Shown one piece after another: positions 16,515 through 23,887 of a stretch of 23,887 bases of DNA (positions are counted from its first letter, which is position 1; each line of letters opens with the position of its first letter). Origin of the DNA: Pseudomonadaceae bacterium UBA836 (GTDB lineage: Bacteria > Pseudomonadota > Gammaproteobacteria > Pseudomonadales > Pseudomonadaceae). The position numbers and the translations under genes are program-made. The DNA is taken from contig DBHE01000275.1 of assembly GCA_002296055.1 (NCBI GenBank), positions 1 through 23,887 on the forward strand, given 5' to 3'. The notes beneath the pieces were generated by a model that had not been told where the DNA came from, ran no database searches, and saw only the letters and a program-made list of their open reading frames with translations.

Positions 16515-17876
16515 ATGCAACAGCCACAACAAGCGAAAAACGCCTGGCGGGTGCTATTCCTGCTGTTTCTCGCGAATATGTTCAATTTTTTTGACCGCAC
16601 CATTCCGGCCATCATCATCGAGCCGCTGCGTATGGAGTGGGGTCTCAGCGACTTTCAGCTGGGTTTGGGCGGCACGGTATTTACCGTGGTGTATGCCCTG
16701 GCGGGTATCCAGCTTGGGCGCATGGCTGATCTTGGCTCGCGCAAGAAAATCATGGGGTGGGGGTTGGTTGCCTGGAGCGGCTTCACTGCGCTGACCGGCG
16801 CCGCCTGGAACTTCTGGAGTTTCCTGCTGATTCGCATGGGCGTTGGGATCGGTGAGGCCAGCTACGCGCCTGCCGCCAACTCTCTGCTGGGTGACCTCTT
16901 CCCCGCACACCGGCGTGCACGGGCCATGGGTATTTTCATGCTTGGTTTGCCGCTGGGGCTGTTGCTGGCGTTTTTCACCGTCGGCGCGATGGTCGAGGCC
17001 TTTGGCAGCTGGCGTGCACCGTTTTACATTGCTGCTGTGCCCGGGTTGATCCTGGCCATCTTTATCTTCCTGATTCGCGAGCCCGCGCGCGGTGCGGCAG
17101 AGGCGGTCAGGTCAACCAACCAGGCGCCGGTAGCTAACCCGGTACGCAAGATTTTCGCTGTGCGCACCTTCTGGTGGCTGACGTTGGCCGGTCTGGCCTA
17201 CAACTTTGCTTCCTACGCCTGTAACTCCTTTATGGTGCCCATGCTGCAGCGCTACTACCACATGCCGTTGCAGGATGCCGCCGTGGCGACCGGGGTGATT
17301 GTTGGTGTGACGGGGCTGGTCGGCCTGACCACCGGTGGCTGGATTGCTGACAAGGTGCATCAGCGCTGGGCGACCGGTCGCTTGATGTTCGGTGCCATCA
17401 GCATGCTGATCTCCGCCATAGCAACAGGTTACGCGCTGCTGGCAGGTGAGATTGCCATTGGTGTTTTCGTTGCCGTGTTTTCGGTTGGCTGGCTGTTTTC
17501 TTACAACTACTTCACCAGTGTATATACGGCCATTCAGGATGTGATCGAGCCGCGCCTGCGTGCTACTGCTGTGGCGCTGTTTTTTGCCGGTCTCTACCTG
17601 TTTGGTGGTGGCATGGGGCCTGTGGTGGTGGGGCTGCTGTCTGACCATTACGCCGAGGCTGCTCGGGTAGCGGCGGGTGCGGCCGAGATGAACGAGGTCT
17701 TCAAGGCGCAGGGCCTGCACGACGCGATGGTGCTGATTCCGGTTGCCTTGGTGCTGGCGATGGCTGCGTTGCTGGTGGCGGCGCGTAGCTTCGTGGCTGA
17801 CTCCAAACGTATGGAGGCGGCTATGGCCAGTGAGCAGCAGGATGAGCTGGAGGGCGCTGCGTCCCCCGCAGCCTGA
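16515..17876 (+). CDS. MFS transporter, spinster-like (second copy)
   Basis: A 453-residue inner-membrane MFS protein with about twelve hydrophobic segments. FFDRTIPAIIIEPLRMEWGLSDFQLG opens helix 1 and its loop, RMADLGSRKK sits between helices 2 and 3, and RMGVGIGEASYAPAANSLLGDLFP lies in helix 4. These parallel the same regions of the transporter at 4537-5847, so the two are paralogues of the spinster-like branch. The start ATG at 16515 has GAGAGG seven bases upstream. The frame stays open to 16323 but without a ribosome site or family match. A strong terminator follows. The substrate is unknown. Confidence 0.9.
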   Translation: MQQPQQAKNAWRVLFLLFLANMFNFFDRTIPAIIIEPLRMEWGLSDFQLGLGGTVFTVVYALAGIQLGRMADLGSRKKIMGWGLVAWSGFTALTGAAWNFWSFLLIRMGVGIGEASYAPAANSLLGDLFPAHRRARAMGIFMLGLPLGLLLAFFTVGAMVEAFGSWRAPFYIAAVPGLILAIFIFLIREPARGAAEAVRSTNQAPVANPVRKIFAVRTFWWLTLAGLAYNFASYACNSFMVPMLQRYYHMPLQDAAVATGVIVGVTGLVGLTTGGWIADKVHQRWATGRLMFGAISMLISAIATGYALLAGEIAIGVFVAVFSVGWLFSYNYFTSVYTAIQDVIEPRLRATAVALFFAGLYLFGGGMGPVVVGLLSDHYAEAARVAAGAAEMNEVFKAQGLHDAMVLIPVALVLAMAALLVAARSFVADSKRMEAAMASEQQDELEGAASPAA

Positions 17877-17890
17877 TTTATGCTCATAGC

Positions 17891-17925
17891 AAACCGTCGC
17901 CGGGCAGCCGGCGGCGGTTTTTTTT
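17891..17925 (+). terminator. Strong intrinsic terminator after second MFS gene
   Basis: A 13-bp stem, AAACCGTCGCCGG (17891-17903) with CCGGCGGCGGTTT (17908-17920), one T-G wobble and loop GCAG, is followed by T's to 17925. It also lies just after the convergent pabB stop, but the minus strand has only GGTTTGC as a tail. Confidence 0.88.
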
Positions 17926-17927
17926 GC

Positions 17928-19277
17928 TCAGTTGATTTTGGCGGAAGGGGCGACCGGCAGGGCGTTTAGCAGGTTGCTGACCTTGGTCAGTGTTTCCTGA
18001 TACTCGGCAGATTGCAGCGAGTCGGCGACGATGCCGCCACCGCCCCAGCAGTGAATGTGTCCCTGATGGCAGACCAGGCTGCGAATGGCGATATTGAAGT
18101 CCATCTGGCCCTCGCAGCCCAGGTAGCCAACGCTGCCGCAATACAGGCTGCGGCGCACAGGCTCCAGCTCTTCGATGATCTGCATGGCGCGGATTTTCGG
18201 TGCGCCGGTGATTGAGCCACCTGGAAAGGCGCGCATCAGCAGGTCGATGGCGTCGCAATCCTCTCGCAGTTGCCCGGTGATGGCGCTGACCAGATGATGC
18301 ACGTTGGCGTAGCTTTCCAGGCTGAACAGCTCCGGTACGCGAATGCTCCCCGGGCGGCAGCTACGGCCAAGGTCGTTGCGCAGCAGATCTACAATCATCA
18401 GGTTCTCTGCCCGGTCTTTGTCGCAGCCGATCAACTCGTCGGCCAGGGCGAGATCCTCAGCTGCTGTGCTTCCTCGCGGGCGCGTGCCCTTGATTGGCCG
18501 CGTCTCAACCCGACCTTTGCGCACCTCGATAAAGCGTTCGGGTGACAGGCTCAGCAGGGCGCCGCCGGGCACAGCGACATAGGCTGAAAAGGGTGTCGGG
18601 CTGCGCTCGCGCAGCAGACCATAGGCCGCGAGCGGGTCGCCGCTGAACTCGGCACTGAAGCGTTGGGCCAGGTTGATCTGGTAGCAATCACCCGCATGGA
18701 TGTAATGCTGGATTCGCTCAAACGCCTCGGCGTATTGCTGTGCGCTCTGATCGGGGCGGAACGGGGTGCTCAGGCTGAATGCGGGCAGCGCCGGGCCAGG
18801 CTGCTCAATTGCAGCCAATATCTCGGCTTGGCGCGCTGCTGAAAGGGTTGGGTGGCAGACCAGCCAGCAGCGGCGCAATTGATGATCGCTGACCAGGCTC
18901 CAGGCATACAACCCAAAGGCCAGGTCTGGTAGTGCAACATCGTGCCGGGCACGTGCGGGCAGGCTTTCCAGGTGACGGCCGTAGTCATAGGCGAGATAGC
19001 CTGCCAGTCCTGCCCCAAAGGGCAGGGTGACGCCATCTGGCCAGCTGGCGGGGCCGAGCTGCTGCAAGGCGGCGCGCAGCTGTTGTTGGTCAGCCTGGGC
19101 GCTGTTGCTGTCTGTAATGTGCAGCAGTGGGCCTGCACAGAGAATGCTGTAGCGCCCCAAGTGGCTGCGCTGGTCGGCGGAATCGAGCAGGATGGGAGCG
19201 CCCAGACTGCGCACGGCGTTCAGCCGTGGCAGTGGGTCTGCCTGGTAGGCCAGCTCGTGGAGCTGGTATTCAGGCAT
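17928..19277 (-). CDS. pabB: Aminodeoxychorismate synthase component I
   Basis: PabB adds ammonia, supplied by PabA, to chorismate to make 4-amino-4-deoxychorismate, the precursor of p-aminobenzoate and folate. The protein is 449 residues (E. coli PabB about 453). PIKGTRPRG carries K263, the nucleophile lysine that separates PabB from anthranilate synthase (TrpE has alanine there). DRAENLMIVDLLRNDLGR, FPGGSITGAPKIRAMQII and YCGSVGYLG are chorismate-binding motifs. The start ATG at 19277 has no strong ribosome site. It lies 15 bases after the ATP-grasp ligase gene on the same strand, so translation may be coupled. PabA and a PabC lyase are not in the window. Confidence 0.94.
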   Translation of the reverse strand: MPEYQLHELAYQADPLPRLNAVRSLGAPILLDSADQRSHLGRYSILCAGPLLHITDSNSAQADQQQLRAALQQLGPASWPDGVTLPFGAGLAGYLAYDYGRHLESLPARARHDVALPDLAFGLYAWSLVSDHQLRRCWLVCHPTLSAARQAEILAAIEQPGPALPAFSLSTPFRPDQSAQQYAEAFERIQHYIHAGDCYQINLAQRFSAEFSGDPLAAYGLLRERSPTPFSAYVAVPGGALLSLSPERFIEVRKGRVETRPIKGTRPRGSTAAEDLALADELIGCDKDRAENLMIVDLLRNDLGRSCRPGSIRVPELFSLESYANVHHLVSAITGQLREDCDAIDLLMRAFPGGSITGAPKIRAMQIIEELEPVRRSLYCGSVGYLGCEGQMDFNIAIRSLVCHQGHIHCWGGGGIVADSLQSAEYQETLTKVSNLLNALPVAPSAKIN

Positions 19278-19292
19278 GGAGGTAACCGTCGA

Positions 19293-20303
19293 TCATGCGT
19301 TGGTGGTGTTGGTTTCGTCACTCGACAGCGGTGCGTCCGGCAGCTTGGCGAAGTGCTTCTGGGAGAAGGCCACACGCTCCTCAGCGCTTTCCTCGCGGCC
19401 CTCCTTCTTGAGTTGGGCCAGGTGCCGCTCAACCATATGGCAGCGTGTGGTCAGCCCCGCATCGTTGGCAATCTGAATGTTGAGACCGGGCCGAGCGTTG
19501 AGCTCAAGAATCAGCGGGCCCTGGTCCTGGTCGAGTACCAGGTCAACGCCGATATAGCCCAGGCCTGACAGCTCGTAGCAGGAGGCGGCCAAGTGCATAA
19601 AGCCGTTCCAGTCGGGCAGTTGCACGCCATCCACCGGGTTGGTGGTGTCCGGGTGCTTGCTGATGATCTTGTTCAGCCAGGTGCCCTTGAGGGTAATACC
19701 GGTAGCCAAGTCTACGCCTACGCCAATGGCGCCCTGGTGCAGGTTGGCCTTGCCGCCGGACTGGCGCGTCGGCAGACGCAGCATCGCCATGACCGGGTAG
19801 CCCATCAGGCAGATGATGCGGATATCCGGCACGCCCTCATAGCTGATGCTTTTGAAGATCTGGTCAGGCGTCACGCGGTACTCGATCAGCACCCGGTCAC
19901 GGTGGCCGCCAAGCGAGTAGAGGCCGGACAGGATGCTGGAAATGTGGTGACCAATCTCGTCGCGGCTGATGATCTTGCCGCCCACGGTCTTGTACATACC
20001 TTCAAAGCGGTCGGCGATGACGATAATGCCGTCACCGCCGGCGCCTTGCGCCGGTTTGATTACAAAGTCGCGGTGTTCGGCAACGATACTGTCGAACTTG
20101 TCGAAGTCCTTCTCGGTATCGATGATGCCGTACAACTGCGGCACATGAATGCCGGCGGCGATGGCGCGTTCCTTGGTCAGGATCTTGTCATCGACCACCG
20201 GGTACAGGTGGCGCTTGTTGTACTTGAGCACGTAGTCCGCATTGCGGCGGTTGATGCCCATGACGCCGGCCTCGGACAGCGCCTTCCAGGTTTTCCAGAA
20301 CAT
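19293..20303 (-). CDS. RimK-like ATP-grasp ligase (alpha-L-glutamate ligase-like)
   Basis: A 336-residue cytoplasmic ATP-grasp enzyme that should form an amide bond, using ATP to activate a carboxylate. FVIKPAQGAGGDGI (80-93, K83) is the ATP-binding lysine and glycine loop. D254 and the LELNARPGL segment (E267, N269) bind magnesium. The N-terminal INRRNADYVLKYNKR and YPVVDDKILTKERA fit the 'alpha-L-glutamate ligase-like' group related to RimK. Substrate and product are unknown to me. The start ATG at 20303 has GAGGAGG four bases upstream, overlapping the end of the 7TM gene nine bases away. The constant pairing with that 7TM protein in other genomes suggests that they work as one system. Confidence 0.9.
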   Translation of the reverse strand: MFWKTWKALSEAGVMGINRRNADYVLKYNKRHLYPVVDDKILTKERAIAAGIHVPQLYGIIDTEKDFDKFDSIVAEHRDFVIKPAQGAGGDGIIVIADRFEGMYKTVGGKIISRDEIGHHISSILSGLYSLGGHRDRVLIEYRVTPDQIFKSISYEGVPDIRIICLMGYPVMAMLRLPTRQSGGKANLHQGAIGVGVDLATGITLKGTWLNKIISKHPDTTNPVDGVQLPDWNGFMHLAASCYELSGLGYIGVDLVLDQDQGPLILELNARPGLNIQIANDAGLTTRCHMVERHLAQLKKEGREESAEERVAFSQKHFAKLPDAPLSSDETNTTNA

Positions 20304-20312
20304 GCGGCCTCC

Positions 20313-21839
20313 TCAGCTCTTGGTCAGCGCCTTGAAGCGCATCAGCTCGGTGAGGCGGTAACCGCGGTAGCGACCCATCGCCAGCATAAACGCCACCAGA
20401 ATCAGTAGCACGGCCGGGAAGGTGAACACGAAGTAGGTCAGCTCCGGAATGGTCATCAGCAGGTGTGCCAGTGTTGCGGCAACCAGCGTGCCCAGGGCGG
20501 TTTTCAGCGACTGGGCGCCACCACGTTCTTCCCAGGTGATCGACAGACGCTCAATGGTCATGGTCAAAATCACCATCGGGAACAGCGATACCGACAGTGC
20601 CTTCTCCAGCCCCAGCTTGTGGCTGAACAGGCTGATGGCGGCAATCACCAGAACCACGAAGGTCAGCACGATGGACAGGCGCGGCAGCATCTGCAACTTG
20701 AGGTGTTCGAGGTAGGAGCGCAGCGACAGGCCGAGGGCGGTGATCACGGTGAACAGCGCAATACCCCAGCCCAGCTCGGTCTCGCGGAAGGCGAGGGCGA
20801 TCAGCACGGGGGTGAAGGTACCGAGTGTCTGCATGCCGATCAGGTTACGCAGAATCAGAATGACCAGTACCCCAACCGGGATCATGATCATCACCTGATA
20901 CACGCGCTGCGCCTGCAGGGGCAGGCCATACAGGGAGTATTCCAGCAGGGCGGAGGCACTGTTCTGGGTGGTCAGCTTGGCCAGACGCAGGGCGTTCATT
21001 TCGCTGTTGCTGACGGTCAGAGTGACGCTGGCCTGACGGCCGCCTTCCAGCGACAGCATCGGGTTGCTGCCGGTCCACCAGACCAGACGGTTGTCAGGGA
21101 TGCCCTGTTGGCCAGTCTCCGGGTGGAAATACAGCCAGCGCTCGCCATTGTAGCTGCGTAGCCAGAGTTCGGGAGATTGCGCCTCGGTATTCTCCAGGCG
21201 GATGGTGTGCACCAGCTCAAGTGGAATACGTGCGTTGGACAGCAGCAGCTCAATCACGCGTGCCTTGTCCATGGCGCTGGTGCCACCAGCCAGCAGTAGC
21301 TTGACGTTGTCGTCGGTGATGTCGTTTACGCGACGAATGGTCTCGCTGATAAAGGTCTCGATATCAGCCGAGTGCTGGCGAATAGGGTTGATCAGCGCGT
21401 CGGCGGCTACCTGCTCAGGGCCTTCGAGCTGCACGGGTTGCGGCGCTGGCGGCGGTGCGGCCTTGGCCTGCTCTTCGCTGTAGCGCTGTGTCAGTACCAG
21501 GCGATAGTAGAGCGTCTGGGTGCCACTGGCGCGACGCGATGACCAGGTAACCCGGCGGTTGCCGGCCTGGTTGTTGATGTTTACGCCGTAGTTGTTGGAG
21601 ATAAAGCTCTCGTTCAGGCTAACGTAGTCCTGATTCAGCGGCGGAATAAAGAACTGCGCCTTGATTGGCGTACCGGGCACCGCACGAAACTCGACTTTGG
21701 CATCCAGGCTCCAGATGTCATCGGTTTCGTCTTCGGTTACGGGGATATCGAGGAAGTAGATCTGGTAGCCGGTAATAAGAACGCCAAGGCTGACCAGTAC
21801 GGCGATCAGGATCTTCAGGTGCAGATTTATTGATTGCAT
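20313..21839 (-). CDS. Inactive transglutaminase-like protein fused to seven membrane helices
   Basis: A 508-residue inner-membrane protein. Residues 9-29 form a membrane anchor, and 30-310 an extracytoplasmic part with a proline-rich stretch (PPPAPQPVQ near 129). A transglutaminase-like domain spans about 150-275. About seven hydrophobic segments follow between 313 and 488. In the catalytic segment GGTSAMDKARVIELLLSNARIPLE (185-208) the nucleophile cysteine of active transglutaminases is replaced, so it is probably a peptide-binding, non-catalytic domain. This matches the 'inactive transglutaminase fused to 7 transmembrane helices' family. I chose ATG at 21839; GAG lies six bases upstream, and the longer frame to 21911 adds an unlikely polar leader. 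It heads an operon with the ATP-grasp ligase and pabB. Confidence 0.9.
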   Translation of the reverse strand: MQSINLHLKILIAVLVSLGVLITGYQIYFLDIPVTEDETDDIWSLDAKVEFRAVPGTPIKAQFFIPPLNQDYVSLNESFISNNYGVNINNQAGNRRVTWSSRRASGTQTLYYRLVLTQRYSEEQAKAAPPPAPQPVQLEGPEQVAADALINPIRQHSADIETFISETIRRVNDITDDNVKLLLAGGTSAMDKARVIELLLSNARIPLELVHTIRLENTEAQSPELWLRSYNGERWLYFHPETGQQGIPDNRLVWWTGSNPMLSLEGGRQASVTLTVSNSEMNALRLAKLTTQNSASALLEYSLYGLPLQAQRVYQVMIMIPVGVLVILILRNLIGMQTLGTFTPVLIALAFRETELGWGIALFTVITALGLSLRSYLEHLKLQMLPRLSIVLTFVVLVIAAISLFSHKLGLEKALSVSLFPMVILTMTIERLSITWEERGGAQSLKTALGTLVAATLAHLLMTIPELTYFVFTFPAVLLILVAFMLAMGRYRGYRLTELMRFKALTKS

Positions 21840-21909
21840 AGTTATCTCAACAACTGTTGTAGGTCCGCCTGACCTTGTACCGTCCTGGCAGGCGCAGCGA
21901 GCTGGCCGC

Positions 21910-21918
21910 ATCTTAGCA
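21910..21918 (-). promoter_or_regulatory. Candidate extended -10 promoter for the 7TM operon
   Basis: On the minus strand TGC-TAAGAT (TGN plus a 4/6 -10 box) lies about 70 bases upstream of the 7TM start. No convincing -35 box is seen. The rest of the 303-bp gap (21840-22142) holds a small ACAAC-T-GTTGT palindrome at 21850-21860, a CCCCGCGGGG palindrome at 21997-22006 and the GntR control region. Confidence 0.3.
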
Positions 21919-22066
21919 TGCGCACAGGGCGCCTCGTAGAGGTTGCGTACAGCATTTATCGAGCCCTCCGGCAGACAGCCTGTCGCGGGTACGGTTCCCC
22001 GCGGGGTGCCGGGAGGGGCATTAAGCGGGGTTCCTTATCAGCATAGTCCAAGCGTTGTTACTTATG

Positions 22067-22080
22067 GATTGTTGACAATC
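22067..22080. promoter_or_regulatory. GntR-type operator 1, overlapping the -35 box
   Basis: GATTGTTGACAATC is a perfect palindrome of 6-bp arms around TG. It contains TTGT-TG-ACAA, the usual pattern for FadR/VanR-type GntR regulators, and overlaps the TTGACA -35 box of the promoter upstream of the GntR gene. Confidence 0.65.
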
Positions 22081-22101
22081 GTTGGTAGCGGGGCGCAGAA
22101 T
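22072..22101 (+). promoter_or_regulatory. Sigma-70 promoter of the gntR-prp operon
   Basis: A consensus -35 box TTGACA (22072-22077) is followed, after 18 bases, by CAGAAT (22096-22101, 4/6 match). The predicted start near 22108 gives a leader of about 35 bases before the TTG start codon. Confidence 0.55.
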
Positions 22102-22131
22102 TTCGCTGTTTTCTGCTATCGGCTGCTGAGG

Positions 22132-22143
22132 ATTGTAGACAAT
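22132..22143. promoter_or_regulatory. GntR-type operator 2, at the start codon
   Basis: ATTGT-AG-ACAAT is a 10-base palindrome that repeats operator 1 with the centres 64 bases apart. It reaches the first base of the TTG start codon, so binding here would also block elongation or the early transcript. The spacing suits looping or simple roadblock. Confidence 0.6.
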
Positions 22144-22850
22144 TGATAGAAGCGACTCTGGATGGGCCAACGCAAACCCTGTCTGATGGCGCCTTTGAGC
22201 GCATTCAGGCCGCCATCGTCAAAGGCGAGATTGCACCGGGTACGCGTATCAGTGAGCAGTACCTGTCGACTACCTTCGGTATTGGCCGCGGGCCGCTGCG
22301 CGAGGCGATTCGCCGGCTCGAAGGTCGCCGCCTGGTGGTGCGCATCCCTCACGCCGGCGTGCGCGTGGTATCGCTGGACTACGCTGAGCTGATCGAGCTG
22401 TATCACGTTCGTGAAGCGCTGGAAGGCATGGCCTGTCGGCTGGCTGCGCAGAACATGACCGAGGATGAGATCGCCGCGCTGCGCGACGTACTCGCCATGC
22501 ACGAACAGCACAGCGGACTGAAAGCCAACAAGTCCTACTACCAGCAGGAAGGCGATCTGGATATTCACTATCTGATCGTGCAGGGCAGCAAGAACCGCAC
22601 CCTGAGTCACATGCTCTGCGACGAGCTCTATCAGCTGGTACGCATGTACCGCTATCGCTTTTCTACTACCCCCAAACGGCCGAAGCAGGCCTTTGCTGAA
22701 CACCACAACATTATTCAGGCCATCGCCGACCGCGATGGTGAACTGGCGGAAATGCTGATGCGCCGACATATCAGCGCATCACGCCGCAATATCGAGCGTC
22801 GTCTGCAAGAGCAGGGCGATGCCGTCACTTCCCAAGGAGGAACAGTCTGA
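22143..22850 (+). CDS. GntR-family regulator of propionate catabolism (FadR/FCD type)
   Basis: A 235-residue DNA-binding regulator. The winged helix is N-terminal, with its recognition region near residues 37-60 ([25 protein letters not shown]). The C-terminal FCD ligand-binding domain (about 80-215) contains the likely metal ligands D138/H142, H187 or H188, and H209. The start is TTG at 22143, since no ATG or GTG fits; GAGGA lies ten bases upstream. The stop overlaps the prpB start by one base, so the regulator and the prp genes are one operon. It probably senses a 2-methylcitrate-cycle intermediate and represses its own operon through the two TTGT-NN-ACAA sites. It is the same type of regulator that precedes prpB in Pseudomonas, as I recall, and is unlike the sigma-54-dependent PrpR of enterobacteria. 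Confidence 0.9.
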   Translation: MIEATLDGPTQTLSDGAFERIQAAIVKGEIAPGTRISEQYLSTTFGIGRGPLREAIRRLEGRRLVVRIPHAGVRVVSLDYAELIELYHVREALEGMACRLAAQNMTEDEIAALRDVLAMHEQHSGLKANKSYYQQEGDLDIHYLIVQGSKNRTLSHMLCDELYQLVRMYRYRFSTTPKRPKQAFAEHHNIIQAIADRDGELAEMLMRRHISASRRNIERRLQEQGDAVTSQGGTV

Positions 22851-23734
22851 TGTCGAAAACCCCGGGTAAACGTTTCCGCGAAGCACTGGCAGCCGAAAGT
22901 CCGTTGCAGGTCATTGGTGCCATCAACGCCAACCACGCGCTGCTGGCCAAGCGTGCCGGCTTCCAGGCTATCTACCTGTCTGGCGGCGGCGTTGCTGCCG
23001 GCTCTCTGGGGCTGCCGGATCTGGGCATCAACACCCTGGAAGATGTATTGATTGATGTGCGTCGTATCACCGACGTGTGCGACCTGCCGCTGATGGTCGA
23101 CATCGACACCGGCTTTGGTCCGAGCGCGTTCAATATCGAGCGTACCGTGAAGAGCCTGATTAAGGCCGGCGCTGCTGCTGCCCACATTGAAGATCAGGTG
23201 GGTGCCAAGCGTTGTGGTCACCGTCCGGGTAAGGAAATTGTTTCCACCGAGGAGATGGCTGACCGGGTACGCGCCGCTGCTGACGCCAAGACCGACCCGG
23301 ACTTCTTCCTGATTGCCCGTACCGATGCCATTCAGGCTGAAGGCGTGGACGCCGCCATTGAACGCTGCAAGGCCTACGTTGAAGCCGGTGCTGACGGCAT
23401 CTTTGCTGAAGCGGCCTACGACCTGCCGACCTACGAGCGCTTTGTTAAAGAGTTGAACGTGCCGATTCTGGCCAACATCACCGAGTTTGGTGCGACGCCG
23501 CTGTTCACCCGTGAAGAGCTGGCCTCGGTTGGCGTTGCCATTCAGCTGTATCCGCTGTCTGCCTTCCGCGCCGCCAACAAGGCTGCTGAAAACGTCTATA
23601 CCGCCATCCGCAATGAAGGCCATCAGCAGAGCGTGGTTGACAGCATGCAGACACGTGCCGAGCTGTACGATCGCATTGGTTACCACGCGTTTGAGCAAAA
23701 GCTGGATGCGCTGTTCGCCGCCGGCAAAAAGTAA
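22850..23734 (+). CDS. prpB: 2-methylisocitrate lyase
   Basis: PrpB splits 2-methylisocitrate into pyruvate and succinate, the last step of the 2-methylcitrate cycle for propionyl-CoA breakdown. The 294-residue length is typical. The isocitrate-lyase superfamily signature KRCGHRPGK (120-128) contains the catalytic C122. SGGGVA (44-49) and VDIDTGFG (83-90) bind substrate and Mg2+. A strong ribosome site AAGGAGG lies upstream, and TGATG joins the gntR stop to this start. prpC follows 72 bases later on the same strand. Confidence 0.96.
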   Translation: MSKTPGKRFREALAAESPLQVIGAINANHALLAKRAGFQAIYLSGGGVAAGSLGLPDLGINTLEDVLIDVRRITDVCDLPLMVDIDTGFGPSAFNIERTVKSLIKAGAAAAHIEDQVGAKRCGHRPGKEIVSTEEMADRVRAAADAKTDPDFFLIARTDAIQAEGVDAAIERCKAYVEAGADGIFAEAAYDLPTYERFVKELNVPILANITEFGATPLFTREELASVGVAIQLYPLSAFRAANKAAENVYTAIRNEGHQQSVVDSMQTRAELYDRIGYHAFEQKLDALFAAGKK

Positions 23735-23744
23735 TTACTGGCTC

Positions 23745-23766
23745 CGGCCCCGCCCAGGCGGGGCCG
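23745..23766 (+). repeat. GC-rich hairpin between prpB and prpC
   Basis: CGGCCCCGC (23745-23753) pairs with GCGGGGCCG (23758-23766) around loop CCAG. It lacks a T-tract, so it is more likely an mRNA-stabilising or processing hairpin than a terminator, and could set different prpB and prpC levels. Confidence 0.55.
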
Positions 23767-23806
23767 TCATCTATCTACAAGAATGATCCGTGAGGAGACA
23801 CTCGCC

Positions 23807-23887
23807 ATGACGTCCACCACCGAGACCCCGACTTTCAAGCCGAAAAAATCCGTTGCCCTGAGTGGCACCGCTGCCGGCAACACCGCA
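23807..23887 (+). CDS. prpC: 2-methylcitrate synthase (5' end only)
   Basis: Only the first 27 codons are inside the window. The peptide includes FKPKKSVALSGTAAGNTA, which matches the N-terminus of PrpC, the enzyme that condenses propionyl-CoA with oxaloacetate to give 2-methylcitrate. The start ATG at 23807 has GAGGAG nine bases upstream. Its place directly after prpB supports the call. The rest of the gene continues beyond the window, so catalytic residues cannot be checked. Confidence 0.9.
   Translation, partial: MTSTTETPTFKPKKSVALSGTAAGNTA

Overview
The window is about 23.9 kb of ordinary-looking chromosome from a Pseudomonadaceae-type gammaproteobacterium. Gene content and order from the PA2817-family gene through fadE, a YadGH-like exporter, queF, mlaA, rssB/rssC, tal and dusA resemble, from memory, the PA2795-PA2817 region of Pseudomonas aeruginosa. 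The copper genes I recall there (copRS area) are absent. A Halopseudomonas-like marine relative is a reasonable guess from this partial synteny, but that is inference. I see no insertion sequence, phage, CRISPR array or island-like shift in composition.

Layout. 1-232: the 3' part of a tRNA-Gly(GCC), with several unusual mismatches, and two hairpins. 233-5847, all minus strand: a secreted alpha/beta hydrolase, a small PA2817-like protein, the membrane-anchored acyl-CoA dehydrogenase FadE and a spinster-type MFS transporter. 6085-8682, plus strand: an ABC-2 export pair, then QueF of queuosine synthesis. 8761-10187, minus strand: DUF4404-like protein, a short phosphonatase-like HAD protein and a hot-dog thioesterase, divergent from mlaA at 10290. 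11081-13288: a PilZ protein (minus), then the overlapping pair rssB (receiver plus PP2C phosphatase) and rssC (STAS anti-sigma antagonist). 13277-16273, minus strand: transaldolase, DusA and a beta-barrel-like secreted protein. 16515-17876: a second spinster-type MFS transporter. 17928-21839, minus strand: a compact operon of an inactive-transglutaminase/7TM membrane protein, a RimK-like ATP-grasp ligase and pabB. 22143-23887, plus strand: a FadR-family GntR regulator, prpB and the start of prpC, which open a propionate (2-methylcitrate cycle) operon.

How the genes work together. FadE starts beta-oxidation, and the prp operon handles the propionyl-CoA that comes from odd-chain fats and branched substrates. 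The GntR gene probably controls itself and prpBC through two near-identical TTGT-NN-ACAA palindromes, one over the -35 box and one over the TTG start codon. RssB and RssC look like a phosphatase-antagonist partner switch, but the RssB receiver lacks two usual receiver residues. The least understood system is the 7TM/ATP-grasp pair. It belongs to a family predicted to modify peptides, its chemistry is unknown to me, and the protease partner I recall from related loci is not next to it here.
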